This document shows, in pieces, positions 10,177 to 20,216 of a DNA stretch of 64,000 bases. This stretch comes from Tannerellaceae bacterium (GTDB lineage: Bacteria > Bacteroidota > Bacteroidia > Bacteroidales > Tannerellaceae), in contig JAJQAZ010000038.1 in assembly GCA_021203545.1 (NCBI GenBank), forward strand, positions 1-64,000. Reading direction: 5' to 3'. How positions within the stretch are numbered: position 1 is the first letter of the stretch; each line of letters starts with the position of its first letter. The position numbers and the translations under genes were made by a program. The notes beneath the pieces were generated by a model. That model worked only from the letters and a program-made list of their open reading frames with translations. It had not been told where the DNA came from and made no database searches.

Positions 10177-10864
10177 TGTATAAAAGTCTTTTATAGATTT
10201 AGACGATACACTATGGGACACCTGTTCCAATAACCGGGAATGCCTCGAAGAAATTTATACCGATTATCATTTTGACCGGTATTATGCCTCCTTCGGGGCA
10301 TTCTATGATATTTATATGCCAAACAACCTGGAATTATGGGCCCAATACAGACGGAACGAGATAGACCGCTGGACACTGATACTCGAAAGATTCCGCTTTG
10401 TAACCCGCCCGTTGGGTATAGTAGAAAAAGAAGAGGTATTGAAAATCAACGACGATTTCCTGCAACGTACCACAACCAAAACCCGCCTGATACCCGGAGC
10501 CATAGAGTTACTGGAATACCTGCGTCCTTCGTACCGCCTGTTTATCCTATCCAACGGTTTCCGCGAAGTACAATACCTCAAACTAAAAAACTCCGGACTG
10601 GCTCCATACATCGAGAAAATGATCCTCTCCGAAGATGCCAACATCCAGAAACCCCACAAAGAAATATTTGATTTTGCACTAAAAAACACCAACTCCCGCC
10701 GCAAAGAATCCCTCATGATCGGCGATAGCTGGGAGGCCGACATAATCGGTGCCCACAACTCCAAAATAGACCAACTATGGCTAAACCCCTCCGGTTTACC
10801 TCCACAAGGATTTATCCCCACTTACACAGTCACCACCCTCAAAGAAATCAAACAAATCCTATAA
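10176..10864 (+). pseudogene. YjjG-like HAD-family nucleotidase, frameshifted near the start
   Basis: HAD-superfamily phosphatase resembling YjjG (noncanonical pyrimidine nucleotidase). From ATG 10176 the frame reads MYKSLL then stops; one more T in the T4 run at 10189-10192 gives MYKSLFIDLDDTLWDT, the catalytic DLDDT motif I. The frame then continues to 10864 for 229 residues, the normal family length. Motif II (FILSNGF), the motif III Lys (IQKPHKEIF) and motif IV (GDSWEADIIGA) are present. As written, motif I would be lost, so the gene is either inactive or the base is a sequence error. Confidence 0.85.
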
Positions 10865-10993
10865 CTTTCCCCTATTTCATCACAGCCCCATTACCAACTT
10901 ATTACTGCTTTAATGCCGTAATTGTGTAATGCTAGCGCAGATTTAAATCTGTGCCTAAAAAAACGGAAGAGACCAGTAATGATACATAAAATT

Positions 10994-11101
10994 GTTCGGC
11001 GTAGCGTCTTCGCTACGTCGTTTTAAAAAGTGAGGCTCCAGCCTCATGTGAAGCAGGAGCTTCACCCATTTTAGCGACATAGCGAGGACGCTATGCCGAA
11101 C
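10994..11101. repeat. imperfect palindromic intergenic element
   Basis: The 27-base arms at 10994-11020 and 11075-11101 are inverted copies with four mismatches; the left arm begins GTTCGGCGTAGCGTCTTCGC. Between them lie two smaller hairpins: GTGAGGCTCCAGCCTCAT and GTGAAGCAGGAGCTTCAC. The GCGTAGCG wording recurs in other intergenic palindromes of this window (39157, 45720). Confidence 0.75.
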
Positions 11102-11360
11102 GAAAACACGAAAACACGAAAACAAAAACTCTTAAGCCCGCGACATTGGTATTCTGGTTACACCAAACAAAAGATTGCAAATAAAACATTCCAGTAACAC
11201 ATTGTTACAATTTTGCACTTTTAGCTAACACAGCCTTTTTACAAAATAAACAAACAGGAAAAAAAGAAAATACAGATACATGCAGTTAAGTCAATTCAGG
11301 TACATTTGTCAAAAGGAAAAATGGAGATCAAAGAGGGAAAAAGCACCAGTGGTTTGTTCC

Positions 11361-11400
11361 AAAAGCATCAATGCTTCGGGTAAAAAGCATTGATGCTTTT
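11361..11400. repeat. 16-bp perfect inverted repeat (hairpin)
   Basis: AAAAGCATCAATGCTT at 11361-11376 is the exact inverse of the sequence at 11385-11400, with an 8-base loop. Each arm is itself partly palindromic (AGCATNNATGCT). Function unknown. Confidence 0.7.
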
Positions 11401-11608
11401 AAGAAAGAGGGCCGGAGATCTGATTTTTCCCATTTTATGACCCGGTTTAAAGCCAGAAGCTCCGACAATACAACCTCTATCCGGATAACAAAAAGTACCC
11501 ATTTCCGCTCTTTACCTATCACTCGTAAGAAATTGCTGCCTATGCTTTTCGTTTTGTGCTTTCTTTTTGGTACCGGAAAAAACAGATCACAAACAAAGTG
11601 AAAAAACT

Positions 11609-11680
11609 AAACTCCATGAGAATCGAATATTTTCCTCCCACATGTATAAAGGGAAGGAATAAACGATTCTCACGGAGTTT
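11609..11680. repeat. large hairpin downstream of prfC
   Basis: The outer arms 11609-11625 and 11664-11680 (AAACTCCATGAGAATCG and its inverse) differ at one position. Inside, TTTTCCTCCC pairs with GGGAAGGAAT, so almost the whole 72 bases fold. It lies 62 bases beyond the prfC stop on the minus strand. It could terminate prfC transcription or be a small structured RNA. Confidence 0.6.
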
Positions 11681-11741
11681 AAATAACAATTTGTTATAAG
11701 CAGTTACTTTGACATTCTGTCATCCGGAGATTTGACCGGGA

Positions 11742-13322
11742 TCAGAATTCCGATGTGAAGTGGAATTTTATATCCGGGAAATCCTGTTGAGCCATAGTTA
11801 ACACATAGCCGGAGTCGGCCAGGTATACATCCCGGCCTTCTTTATCGAGGGCCATATACTGGGATTTACGTTTTTTGAAATTGTCCAGCATCTCTTTGTT
11901 ATCGCTTTCTATCCAGCAGGCTTTGTATAAACTGATTGGTTCCCATTTACATTGCGCGCCGTATTCGTGTAACAGCCGGTACTGGATTACTTCAAATTGC
12001 AACTGGCCAACGGTTCCGATAATCTTGCGGCCGTTAAACTGGTTTACGAACAACTGAGCTACCCCTTCGTCCATTAACTGTTCAATACCCTTATTCATCT
12101 GCTTGGCCTTCATAGGGTCGGCATTTTCTATGTATTTAAACATCTCCGGCGAGAAACTAGGTAATCCTTTGAAATGAAGTTGTTCGCCAGCCGTCAGGGT
12201 ATCACCGATCTTGAAATTTCCGGTATCCGGCAACCCGATAATATCACCGGCAAAAGCCTCATCAACCGTCTCTTTCTTTTGTGCCATAAAAGCCGTAGGG
12301 CTACTAAAGCGCATCATTTTGTTGAAACGGATATGTTTATAGTTAGCATTACGCTCGAAACGGCCGGAACAAATCTTCACGAAAGCAATACAACTGCGGT
12401 GATTTGGGTCCATGTTGGCGTGAATCTTAAAAATAAAACCGGTAAAACTATCTTCCTCCGGAGTTACAATTCTTTCCACAGCCTGCACCGGACGGGGCGA
12501 AGGAGCAATACGGACAAAGCAATCCAGTAACTCTTTTACCCCAAAGTTATTAAGTGCCGAACCGAAAAATACCGGGGCAATGTCACCAGCCAGATACGTA
12601 TCCACATCAAATTCAGGGTAAACTCCTTCTATCAATTCGATATCTTCCCGTAGTTTTTGTGCCAGGGTAGGCTCAATATAGTTTTCCAGTTCCGGACTCT
12701 CTATATCCGTAAACTCCACACTCTCTGTTACATACTGTTTGCTGGGCGTATAAAGATCCAGTTTTTTCTCAAAAATATTATACACGCCTTTAAACCGCTG
12801 CCCCATATCAATCGGCCAGCTTAACGGACGTACCTTTATTTTTAGTTCCTCTTCTATTTCATCCAGCAGGTCAAACGGTTCCTTCCCGTCGCGGTCCATT
12901 TTGTTGACAAAAACAATCACCGGCGTTTTACACATCCGGCAAACTTCCATCAACTTCCGTGTCTGCGCTTCTACTCCTTTGGCGATATCCACCACGATAA
13001 TTACACTATCCACCGCAGTCAGTGTACGGAATGTATCCTCCGCAAAGTCCTGGTGACCCGGAGTATCCAGGATATTGATTTTATGTCCGGAATAATCAAA
13101 CGCCATAACAGAAGTAGCTACAGAGATACCCCTCTGCTTTTCGATCTCCATCCAGTCTGATGTAGCCGTTTTCTTAATCTTATTTGATTTCACTGCTCCG
13201 GCCACATGGATAGCACCCCCAAAGAGCAGTAATTTTTCAGTCAGGGTAGTTTTTCCCGCATCCGGGTGACTTACGATAGCAAATGTTCTTCTTCTCTGTA
13301 TTTCTTCTGTATATTGACTCAT
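11742..13322 (-). CDS. prfC: peptide chain release factor 3
   Basis: Translational GTPase that removes RF1/RF2 from the ribosome after termination. The 526-residue protein has the G1 motif [15 protein letters not shown], the G2-region [11 protein letters not shown]3 [12 protein letters not shown], and G4 [10 protein letters not shown]. Domain II and the RF3 C-terminal domain follow ([11 protein letters not shown]). Length matches E. coli RF3 (529). Its ATG overlaps the stop of rfbD by 4 bases, so they are coupled. Confidence 0.97.
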   Translation of the reverse strand: MSQYTEEIQRRRTFAIVSHPDAGKTTLTEKLLLFGGAIHVAGAVKSNKIKKTATSDWMEIEKQRGISVATSVMAFDYSGHKINILDTPGHQDFAEDTFRTLTAVDSVIIVVDIAKGVEAQTRKLMEVCRMCKTPVIVFVNKMDRDGKEPFDLLDEIEEELKIKVRPLSWPIDMGQRFKGVYNIFEKKLDLYTPSKQYVTESVEFTDIESPELENYIEPTLAQKLREDIELIEGVYPEFDVDTYLAGDIAPVFFGSALNNFGVKELLDCFVRIAPSPRPVQAVERIVTPEEDSFTGFIFKIHANMDPNHRSCIAFVKICSGRFERNANYKHIRFNKMMRFSSPTAFMAQKKETVDEAFAGDIIGLPDTGNFKIGDTLTAGEQLHFKGLPSFSPEMFKYIENADPMKAKQMNKGIEQLMDEGVAQLFVNQFNGRKIIGTVGQLQFEVIQYRLLHEYGAQCKWEPISLYKACWIESDNKEMLDNFKKRKSQYMALDKEGRDVYLADSGYVLTMAQQDFPDIKFHFTSEF

Positions 13323-14191
13323 GATTGCTTACTTAATTTCTCATAACAATTATATAAACTCTTTTCCCAGTGGGGAATATGTAGTTTATAGTCGAGTTTT
13401 ATTTTTGTTTTATTCAGTACACTATAATGCGGACGGGCAGCCCGTGTCGGGTATTCGCTTGTTTCAATCGGACATACTTTACAATCTAATCCGGCCACCT
13501 TCATAATCGCTGTCGCAAAATCGTACCAGCTGCATACCCCCTCGTTCGAAAAATGATATACACCCGGACAAAAAGCATCCTGTGCTGCGGCCTCTACTAT
13601 TTTCATCAATGCCTGTGCCAGATCGCCGGCATAAGTTGGCGTACCCACCTGGTCGAAAATAACATTCAGTTCCTCCCGTTCATTACCCAAACGGATCATA
13701 GTTTTCAGGAAATTATTACCATACTCCGAATAGAGCCACGAGGTACGTACAACGACAGAGCCAGGACAGGTAGCCTGTAATATGTTTTCGCCTGCCAGCT
13801 TGGTATATCCGTACACCGAAACCGGACAAACCGGAGCGTTTTCAGTATAAGGCAGGTAAGAAGTTCCGTCGAACACATAATCCGTAGAGACATGAATTAC
13901 TTTAATACCTCTGGGGGCTGCCACCTCAGCCAGGTTACTCACGGCATCCCGGTTAATCAGTATTGCTGTAGCTTCGTCGTCTTCGGCCTTATCTACCGCC
14001 GTGTAGGCCGCACAATTGATTATGTAATCAACCCGGTTTGCTTCCACAAACTCTTCCACCGCCTGCCGGTTGCAAATATCCAGTGTATCCACATCCGTAA
14101 ACAGGAATTCATATCCGGGATATTGTCCGGCAATTGCCCGGATACAACATCCCAACTGTCCGTTACCTCCGGTTACCAGTATTTTCTTCAT
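13319..14191 (-). CDS. rfbD: dTDP-4-dehydrorhamnose reductase
   Basis: Short-chain dehydrogenase that makes dTDP-L-rhamnose with NAD(P)H, the last step of the RmlABCD pathway. The N-terminal Rossmann motif is VTGGNGQLG; the active site is YGYTKLAGE (Tyr-x3-Lys) with STDYVFDG upstream. The 290 residues fit the family. The other rml genes are not in this window; a lone rfbD in a housekeeping cluster with prfC and DUF4924 is a recurring Bacteroidales arrangement. Confidence 0.93.
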   Translation of the reverse strand: MKKILVTGGNGQLGCCIRAIAGQYPGYEFLFTDVDTLDICNRQAVEEFVEANRVDYIINCAAYTAVDKAEDDEATAILINRDAVSNLAEVAAPRGIKVIHVSTDYVFDGTSYLPYTENAPVCPVSVYGYTKLAGENILQATCPGSVVVRTSWLYSEYGNNFLKTMIRLGNEREELNVIFDQVGTPTYAGDLAQALMKIVEAAAQDAFCPGVYHFSNEGVCSWYDFATAIMKVAGLDCKVCPIETSEYPTRAARPHYSVLNKTKIKLDYKLHIPHWEKSLYNCYEKLSKQS

Positions 14192-14200
14192 ATTGATTCT

Positions 14201-14749
14201 TTAATTTCCCAATTCAAGTTCGCCGGCCATATCCTGATGGTACTTCTCACCCAGCAGGTTCAGAAAGGCACTGATTTGCTGTATACCCTCCAACGTCCCG
14301 GCAGAAATCTCTTTTCCCTGCATCTTTAGCATCAGGTACCCATACAGAGCCGAAAAACAGGTTTCCAGTTCCGGCAGTTCCTGCCCTCCCGATTTGGTAC
14401 GCAACTGTACTATTACGGGCAACGTTTTATAATAAATCCCGCTATAAACCATCTCCTTCGGAGATTTAAGCAATCTCAGGTGCAGATCGGTTAGGGCAAT
14501 AATTACATTCTTGTTCAACTGGATATGTCCGTTTTCTTTTACCCCTTCGGAACGCATCATCTCAATCAATTCTTCATACCACTGAACAATTTCTTTCTTT
14601 GCTTCCTCCGGTTGGTCATACCGGCCCACAACATTCCGGCGAATCGCTTCCGGATCAAACCGGTTGGCCCGGATCAGATCTTCCACCTGCCACATATAGA
14701 GCAGGTATTGTATAATATTTTGTTTTCTTAATTGTTTCGCTACTATCAT
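14201..14749 (-). CDS. DUF4924 family protein
   Basis: A 182-residue, mostly helical protein of a Bacteroidota-specific family without known function. It starts MIVAKQLRKQNIIQYLLYMWQVEDLIRA and contains VVGRYDQPEEAKKEIVQWYEELI. It has no signal peptide. Its ATG overlaps the last base of the upstream Mur-ligase-like gene (14749), and rfbD follows after 9 bases, so the four genes 15645-11742 probably form one transcript. Confidence 0.85.
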   Translation of the reverse strand: MIVAKQLRKQNIIQYLLYMWQVEDLIRANRFDPEAIRRNVVGRYDQPEEAKKEIVQWYEELIEMMRSEGVKENGHIQLNKNVIIALTDLHLRLLKSPKEMVYSGIYYKTLPVIVQLRTKSGGQELPELETCFSALYGYLMLKMQGKEISAGTLEGIQQISAFLNLLGEKYHQDMAGELELGN

Positions 14750-15645
14750 TATGAACGCAAAGTTAAACTATATTCGGATATCGCCTGGTAAAAATCCTTA
14801 TCCTGCACTCCCAACTGTTTGCATACCAGGCGTGCGGCATTCAGGTTGAGCAGGAAATAACAGTCCGGCACATATACCGGATATTCCCCGTACCGGGTCA
14901 CTAGGTAATGAGTACCCTCTTTATCCGTAACCTGATGTTCTTCATAAGGCATGGCCGTTATATCCTCTCTTACCTTCAAGGCAAGTTCTTTCAATTTTTC
15001 GTCGCCACTGAAATAGATCAGTTTACCCTCCCGCTCTATGGATTGGATAAACGAGTCATAAATAGCATACGATCCGGGATCCATATTGCTTACAACAGCA
15101 ATATGGGGACGGTAAAACTCAAGCTGAAAACGCTTTTCCAGATCAGATGTCACCAGGGCATCTCCTTCTATCAGGGCAATTCGTGCCTCGTAACTCATCT
15201 TGAAGAGATTCGATAGTACAGGGCATCCGGCTGATAAAGCAAAGTCAAAAAGTAAATTCTGTTTAGCCAATGCATAGGCTACCATGGTAATAATAGACTT
15301 TTTACCCTTCGAACCGGCTACAACTACACGTGTCTTCTCTTTGGTCCGTTGGTAAACAAACTCAGGTACCGACTGAATCAACAAACCCAGTTCGCGTGCA
15401 CGCAACAGTTCCGTATTATCTTTTTTTACCTGCGCGCCCAATACCACAAAGTTTATATCCTTTGTCAATTTCTCCGGATACCAGCCTTCGCCATAGCATT
15501 TGCATTTACTGTCACATAATTCTTCCAGCAAAGACTCTGACAAACCTACACCGGATACTGTTACTTCATATCCTTTCTCACGGATAGCCAGCGCCAGATC
15601 CACCATAAGCGGTTCGGAAACGGAGATCAAATGTACTTTTCGCAT
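14749..15645 (-). CDS. Mur-ligase-like protein, short
   Basis: The 298-residue protein starts at MRKVHLISVSEPL (15645); an in-frame start at 15690 would add 15 residues with no support. It resembles the N-terminal and central domains of Mpl/MurC-type ligases: MRKVHLISV at the start, FVVLGAQVKKDN, then an ATP loop VVAGSKGKKSIITMVAYAL in place of the usual GTHGKTT. A HIAVVSNMDPGSYAIY segment resembles the central-domain metal region. The C-terminal ligand-binding domain present in true Mur ligases (about 450 residues) is missing. It may bind nucleotide without being a ligase. Confidence 0.75.
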   Translation of the reverse strand: MRKVHLISVSEPLMVDLALAIREKGYEVTVSGVGLSESLLEELCDSKCKCYGEGWYPEKLTKDINFVVLGAQVKKDNTELLRARELGLLIQSVPEFVYQRTKEKTRVVVAGSKGKKSIITMVAYALAKQNLLFDFALSAGCPVLSNLFKMSYEARIALIEGDALVTSDLEKRFQLEFYRPHIAVVSNMDPGSYAIYDSFIQSIEREGKLIYFSGDEKLKELALKVREDITAMPYEEHQVTDKEGTHYLVTRYGEYPVYVPDCYFLLNLNAARLVCKQLGVQDKDFYQAISEYSLTLRS

Positions 15646-15764
15646 TGTTAGGAGTTTGGTACAAAGGTACAACAAAAACCACTTATTCACAATTTATCCG
15701 GTGCTGTTAAAAAACCTTTGTGTTCTTTAACTACCTGCCAACAGGCTATCTGTTTGTAATAGGC

Positions 15765-15772
15765 TATCTTTG
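15765..15772 (+). promoter_or_regulatory. -7 promoter element for the M23 peptidase
   Basis: TATCTTTG is an exact TAnnTTTG match, 27 bases before the start codon at 15800. The -33 TTTG is not at the expected spacing. Confidence 0.45.
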
Positions 15773-15799
15773 TAAAACGAACAGACAAACCCACTTATT

Positions 15800-17101
15800 A
15801 TGAATTCAGTGAATAAAAAATACTACCCTTTGATTATCATATTTATTTGTATGGTAGCACTGGGAATAAATACAACCTGCAAACAAACCAAACAACCTGT
15901 TTCCGAAACAGCCGGAATAATAGAAGAGGAAGAGCTGTTTGCGGGTAATTATCAATACGGTATACCTATAGATTCGCTCTATCTGACTGATTATACAATT
16001 AAAAACGGAGAAAATCTCTCCCTGATTTTCTCGCGGCTGGGTTTTAGTGCCCAACAGAGCAATGAGATTATTCAGGCGGCGGCAGATGTACTGCCCCCCA
16101 CCAAAATACGTGCCGGAATGGGATATACGACTCTCTGTTCCAATGATAGTTTATCGAAAGTGAATTACATTGCCTTTGCCCGGTCAAAAACAGATTATGC
16201 AATTATAGATCTTACGACAGATACGATCCGGACATACGAATACAGTAAACCGGTTACGCTGAAACGCCACTATGCGGAAGGGGTACTGAATTCCTCTTTG
16301 TGGAATACACTGAAACAGAGTGGCGCCGATCCCCTGATCTCACTTAAACTGGCAGATGTATTTGCCTGGCAAATCGACTTCTTTGATGTTAAAGAAGGTG
16401 ATGCTTTCCGGTTAATCTATGATGTAGCTTATATAGACGACACGACGGCGGTAAATATTGTCTCTATCCAGGGAGCTGTTTTTACACATAAAGGAAAAGA
16501 TTTTGTGGCAATACCTTTCGAGCAGGACAGTGTCGCGGAATATTTCGACGAAGAGGGCAATAGCCTGCGAAAAGCATTCCTGAAAGCCCCGCTGGATTTT
16601 TACCGTATTACATCCCGTTTCAGTAACTCCCGTTTTCATCCGGTTTTGAAACGGTACCGGGCCCATCACGGTGTAGATTATGCGGCTCCGGTAGGAACTC
16701 CGGTGAAAAGTATCGGTGACGGCACGGTCATTGCCAAAGGATACGAAAAAGGAGGAGGTAATTATGTGAAAGTTAAACATAATTCGGTTTACACCACTAC
16801 CTATATGCACCTAAGCAAATTTGCACAGGGATTGCAGGTAGGCGGCCGGGTACGGCAGGGAGATGTAATTGCTTATGTGGGTTCCACCGGGCTGTCTACA
16901 GGTCCTCACCTGGACTTCAGGGTACATAAAAACGGTACACCTATTGATCCGTTGCAAATGGATGCTCCGCCTTCGGAACCGGTCAAACCGGCACTACAGG
17001 ATAGTTTTGCCCTCGTACGGCAACTGGTATTGGCCGAAATGGATAGTTACCGGTTAGAACAGGCCGGAAAACTGGCTTCTACGGAAGCTTTTACAGAATA
17101 A
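15800..17101 (+). CDS. M23 family metallopeptidase (LytM domain)
   Basis: Peptidoglycan endopeptidase-like protein of 433 residues. It has an N-terminal membrane anchor or signal (residues 10-27, YYPLIIIFICMVALGIN), then a LysM/OapA-like region and a C-terminal LytM domain. The zinc ligands are in HHGVDYAAPVGTPV (H and D) and GPHLDFRVH (HxH-type motif). All catalytic residues look intact, so it may be an active peptide-crosslink hydrolase in the periplasm. A YccF gene follows after 31 bases. Confidence 0.92.
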   Translation: MNSVNKKYYPLIIIFICMVALGINTTCKQTKQPVSETAGIIEEEELFAGNYQYGIPIDSLYLTDYTIKNGENLSLIFSRLGFSAQQSNEIIQAAADVLPPTKIRAGMGYTTLCSNDSLSKVNYIAFARSKTDYAIIDLTTDTIRTYEYSKPVTLKRHYAEGVLNSSLWNTLKQSGADPLISLKLADVFAWQIDFFDVKEGDAFRLIYDVAYIDDTTAVNIVSIQGAVFTHKGKDFVAIPFEQDSVAEYFDEEGNSLRKAFLKAPLDFYRITSRFSNSRFHPVLKRYRAHHGVDYAAPVGTPVKSIGDGTVIAKGYEKGGGNYVKVKHNSVYTTTYMHLSKFAQGLQVGGRVRQGDVIAYVGSTGLSTGPHLDFRVHKNGTPIDPLQMDAPPSEPVKPALQDSFALVRQLVLAEMDSYRLEQAGKLASTEAFTE

Positions 17102-17132
17102 AATGAATATATAACTGATTGAGAGAGAAAAA

Positions 17133-17501
17133 ATGAAATTTATAGGAAATTTGATCTGGTTGTTGTGCGGAGGGTTTATAACCGCCCTGGAATATTTTAT
17201 TTGTGGTATTGTTTTAATGATCACAATCATCGGTATACCTTTTGGCTTGCAGGCAATAAAACTGGGCATACTGGCTTTATGGCCTTTCGGTAGTGTAGTT
17301 ACTCAGGGCAGTAGTGCCGGCGGCTGTTTTTCTACTATTTTTAATATTATATGGATTTTTACCGGTGGCTTGATCATCTGCCTGACTCACCTGTTCTGGG
17401 GAATTATCCTCTGCATTACAATTATAGGCATCCCCTTTGGGAAACAACATTTTAAGATGGCTGGGCTGGCATTGACTCCTTTTGGAAAAAATATCAATTA
17501 A
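17133..17501 (+). CDS. YccF domain membrane protein
   Basis: Small inner-membrane protein (122 residues) made of two tandem YccF repeats. Each has the signature ITIIGIPFG (residues 32-40 and 98-106), preceded by a hydrophobic helix and followed by a Gly/Pro turn (WPFG, TPFG). Its function is unknown. The next gene starts 22 bases after its stop. Confidence 0.9.
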   Translation: MKFIGNLIWLLCGGFITALEYFICGIVLMITIIGIPFGLQAIKLGILALWPFGSVVTQGSSAGGCFSTIFNIIWIFTGGLIICLTHLFWGIILCITIIGIPFGKQHFKMAGLALTPFGKNIN

Positions 17502-17523
17502 TGCCCGCACCAGAAAAGAAAAA

Positions 17524-20215
17524 ATGCGTTTATTTTTAATCCTGTTTTTTATATTTTGTTGCTATTCCGGATATGCCCAGCAAACTACGGTTGAAGTAAA
17601 CGGAACGGTAATGAATGAAGAAGAGGGAGAACCGGTTGAACAGGCTACAATCCGTTTACTCAATCAAACCGATAGTGCTTTTATACAGGGCACTACCAGC
17701 TCCTCCCAGGGTAGCTTCTCTTTGAAAAAAGTCAGGCCGGGTTCGTATATCCTTCATATAACTTATCTGGGCTTATCTCCTTTCTATAAAGAAATTCAGG
17801 CAGGACAGCAAAATTTGGAATTGGGAACTATCAGCCTGCAACCGGGTAGTATCGAATTGGAAGGAGCTGTAGTAACAGCCAAAGCTCCGGATATTGTAGT
17901 GAGGAATGACACAATCGAATATCATGCCGATGCTTACAAAGTAACCGAAGGGGCAGTACTGGAAGACCTGTTGAAAAGGCTGCCGGGTGTAGAAGTGGAT
18001 AAAGATGGGAAAATAACAATTAACGGAAAAGAAATCAGTAAAATACTGGTAGACGGGAAAGAATTCTTCTCGAGCGATCCGAAAACAGCCGCACAGAATT
18101 TACCTGCCGATATGGTAGAGAAGATCCAGACCTATGAAAAGAAGAGCGATAAAGCCAGCCAGACCGGTTTCGACGACGGAAACGAAGAGAATGTAATTAA
18201 CCTGACAATCAAACCTGAGAAAAGAGGGGGCTGGTTTGGGAATGCACACGCCGGATATGGTAGCGAAGACCGCTACGAAGGAAATGCCATCGTAAACAGG
18301 TTTGCAGGAAACGATATCCTATCGGTTACCGGCAATATGAATAATGCCAATGGCCGCGGAGTGAACGATGCCGGAGTAGGCATGGGACGCTCGTACGGAG
18401 GCACGGGACTTTCCACCACCGGGAATGTAAGTACCTCTTTTAATAAAGAATTCAACCCGGAACTTAGTCTGAATGGTGATGCCCGTTTCGATCATCATCA
18501 TACGGAATACAGCCACAAAAGCCATACGGAGAATATCCTGCTGGCCGATAGTTCCACATTCGAAAACCAATCCAGTCAGAGTAAAAATAGTTCCAAAAGT
18601 ACCGGAGCAGGTGTCCGGATTGAATGGAAACCGGATACACTGACCTCCATTTATATACGTCCGGATTTTAACTACTCCTGGAATGAGAGTTTATCCCGGT
18701 CCGAACGCTATTTATATGACAATCAGGAGCAGGCCATTAACCAGACTCAACAGATGAACCAAAGTAACGGCCACAGTCAAACAGCCGGAGGTTTTGCGCA
18801 GTTCAACCGGATCATGAACTCCAAAGGGAGGGTGTTAAATATTTCCCTATCGGGTAGAATGAATTACTCAACGGAAGACGGTACAAATAACTCACTGACG
18901 GAATATTTTCTACGTACAGACGATATTGACAAAGAAGAACTGGACCAGGTATTCCACAACAACACGGAAGGTAAAAACCTGGATGCCAATATTTCGTGGG
19001 TAGAACCGCTGGGAAAGAATTACTTTATTCAGGCAGAGTACAACTTCCAGTATAACAAACAGGATGCGTTGAGGAACACGTATACGAAAGATGAGAAACA
19101 GACATATTCCCTGCTGGATAGTGCATACAGCAGAAGTACACAAACTCTGACAAGTGCTCACCGGGCCCACATCAGTTTCCGGGCCCAAAAAGAGAAGTAC
19201 AATTACCAGATTGGTGTCAGCATCGATCCCTCTTATAATAATAGCTATACATTTGTTGGCGACAGTACACTGTCCTATATTTCTTACCATACGGTGAATT
19301 ATTCGCCAAACGGCTATTTTATGTACCGGTGGAATACACGGAGTAACCTGCGGATTTCATACAGGGGATCAAGCAATCAGCCCCCTATCCATTACCGGCA
19401 GGCAATACCGGAAATCGTAAACCCCACATTGACCCGGATCGGGAACCCGGATCTGAAACCCTCTTACAGAAGTACCCTTGCACTCACGTTTCATCATTTT
19501 ATCCCGGAAAAACAACAAGTGTTTATGGTCTCTATGGACTGGCAATATGTGGCAAACGATATTACAAATAAAACAGAATACTCGGACGACGGCAGCGGTA
19601 ACAGAGTAACGACCTATGGGAATGTGAACGGGAATTATCATGTGAACGGACGCCTTATGCTGAATACCCCTCTTAAAAACAGGAAGTTTTTGCTGAATAG
19701 CCATACAACAGTAAGCTATAATAACAGGAACGGATTTATCAATACGGAGAAAAGTAACAGTAAATATTCTCTATCCACGAGATGGCAAGCCTCACTTTCC
19801 GGTCTGAGCGGTTCGATGTGGGAATGAACAGTATGGTCCGGTATAACAGTTCAACCAACAGCCTGCAGCCACAAAATAACCGTACCATCTGGAATTATGA
19901 GATAGGTGGATACACCACCGTTAACCTGCCTTTGGATTTCAAAATCGAAAGCGATCTCTATTACTCCGGTTCTGCAGGTTATTCGGATGGGTTCGGGAAA
20001 AAGAGGTATTATGGAATGCCTCGGCATCCAAATCATTCCTGAAAAACAAACAGGCAACCGTTCGCTTCAAAATATACGACATCCTGCAACAACAGAGCAA
20101 CATTTCCCGTACCGAAACAGCCAATTACATCTCCGAATCCGAATACAACAGCCTTTCCAGCTATTTCATGGTCTATTTCATCTACCGCTTCCAGTTCTTC
20201 CCGGGAGGAAAGTAA
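17524..20215 (+). pseudogene. outer-membrane beta-barrel receptor with carboxypeptidase-like N-domain; two frameshifts
   Basis: TonB-receptor-like protein of the OMP beta-barrel family. It has a signal peptide (MRLFLILFFIFCCYSGYAQQ), a carboxypeptidase-regulatory-like domain (residues 22-105), a plug (LLKRLPGVEVDKDGKITING) and a long barrel. The main frame stops at 19827. It resumes one frame over with FRSERFDVGMNSMV, and again after 20000 with LWNASASKSFLKNKQ. One extra base near 19798-19810 (CC or TTT run) and one in the A5 run at 19999-20003 restore an 897-residue protein ending in YRFQFFPGGK. No SusD partner is present, so the ligand is unknown. The start at 17524 is chosen because it begins the signal peptide. 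Confidence 0.85.
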
Positions 20216-20216
20216 A

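Larger units (their letters stand above)
10865..11741. other. 877-base non-coding stretch with three hairpin regions
   Basis: No convincing gene is seen. The stretch holds the palindromic element at 10994-11101, a hairpin at 11361-11400 and a large hairpin at 11609-11680, each listed separately. A 76-codon frame at 11371-11601 runs through the second hairpin and has no recognisable family features, so it is not called. Confidence 0.6.

Noticed and set aside
11371-11601. 76-codon frame in the non-coding stretch
   Set aside because: Starts inside a perfect hairpin, has no promoter or family features, and is not clearly better than chance.
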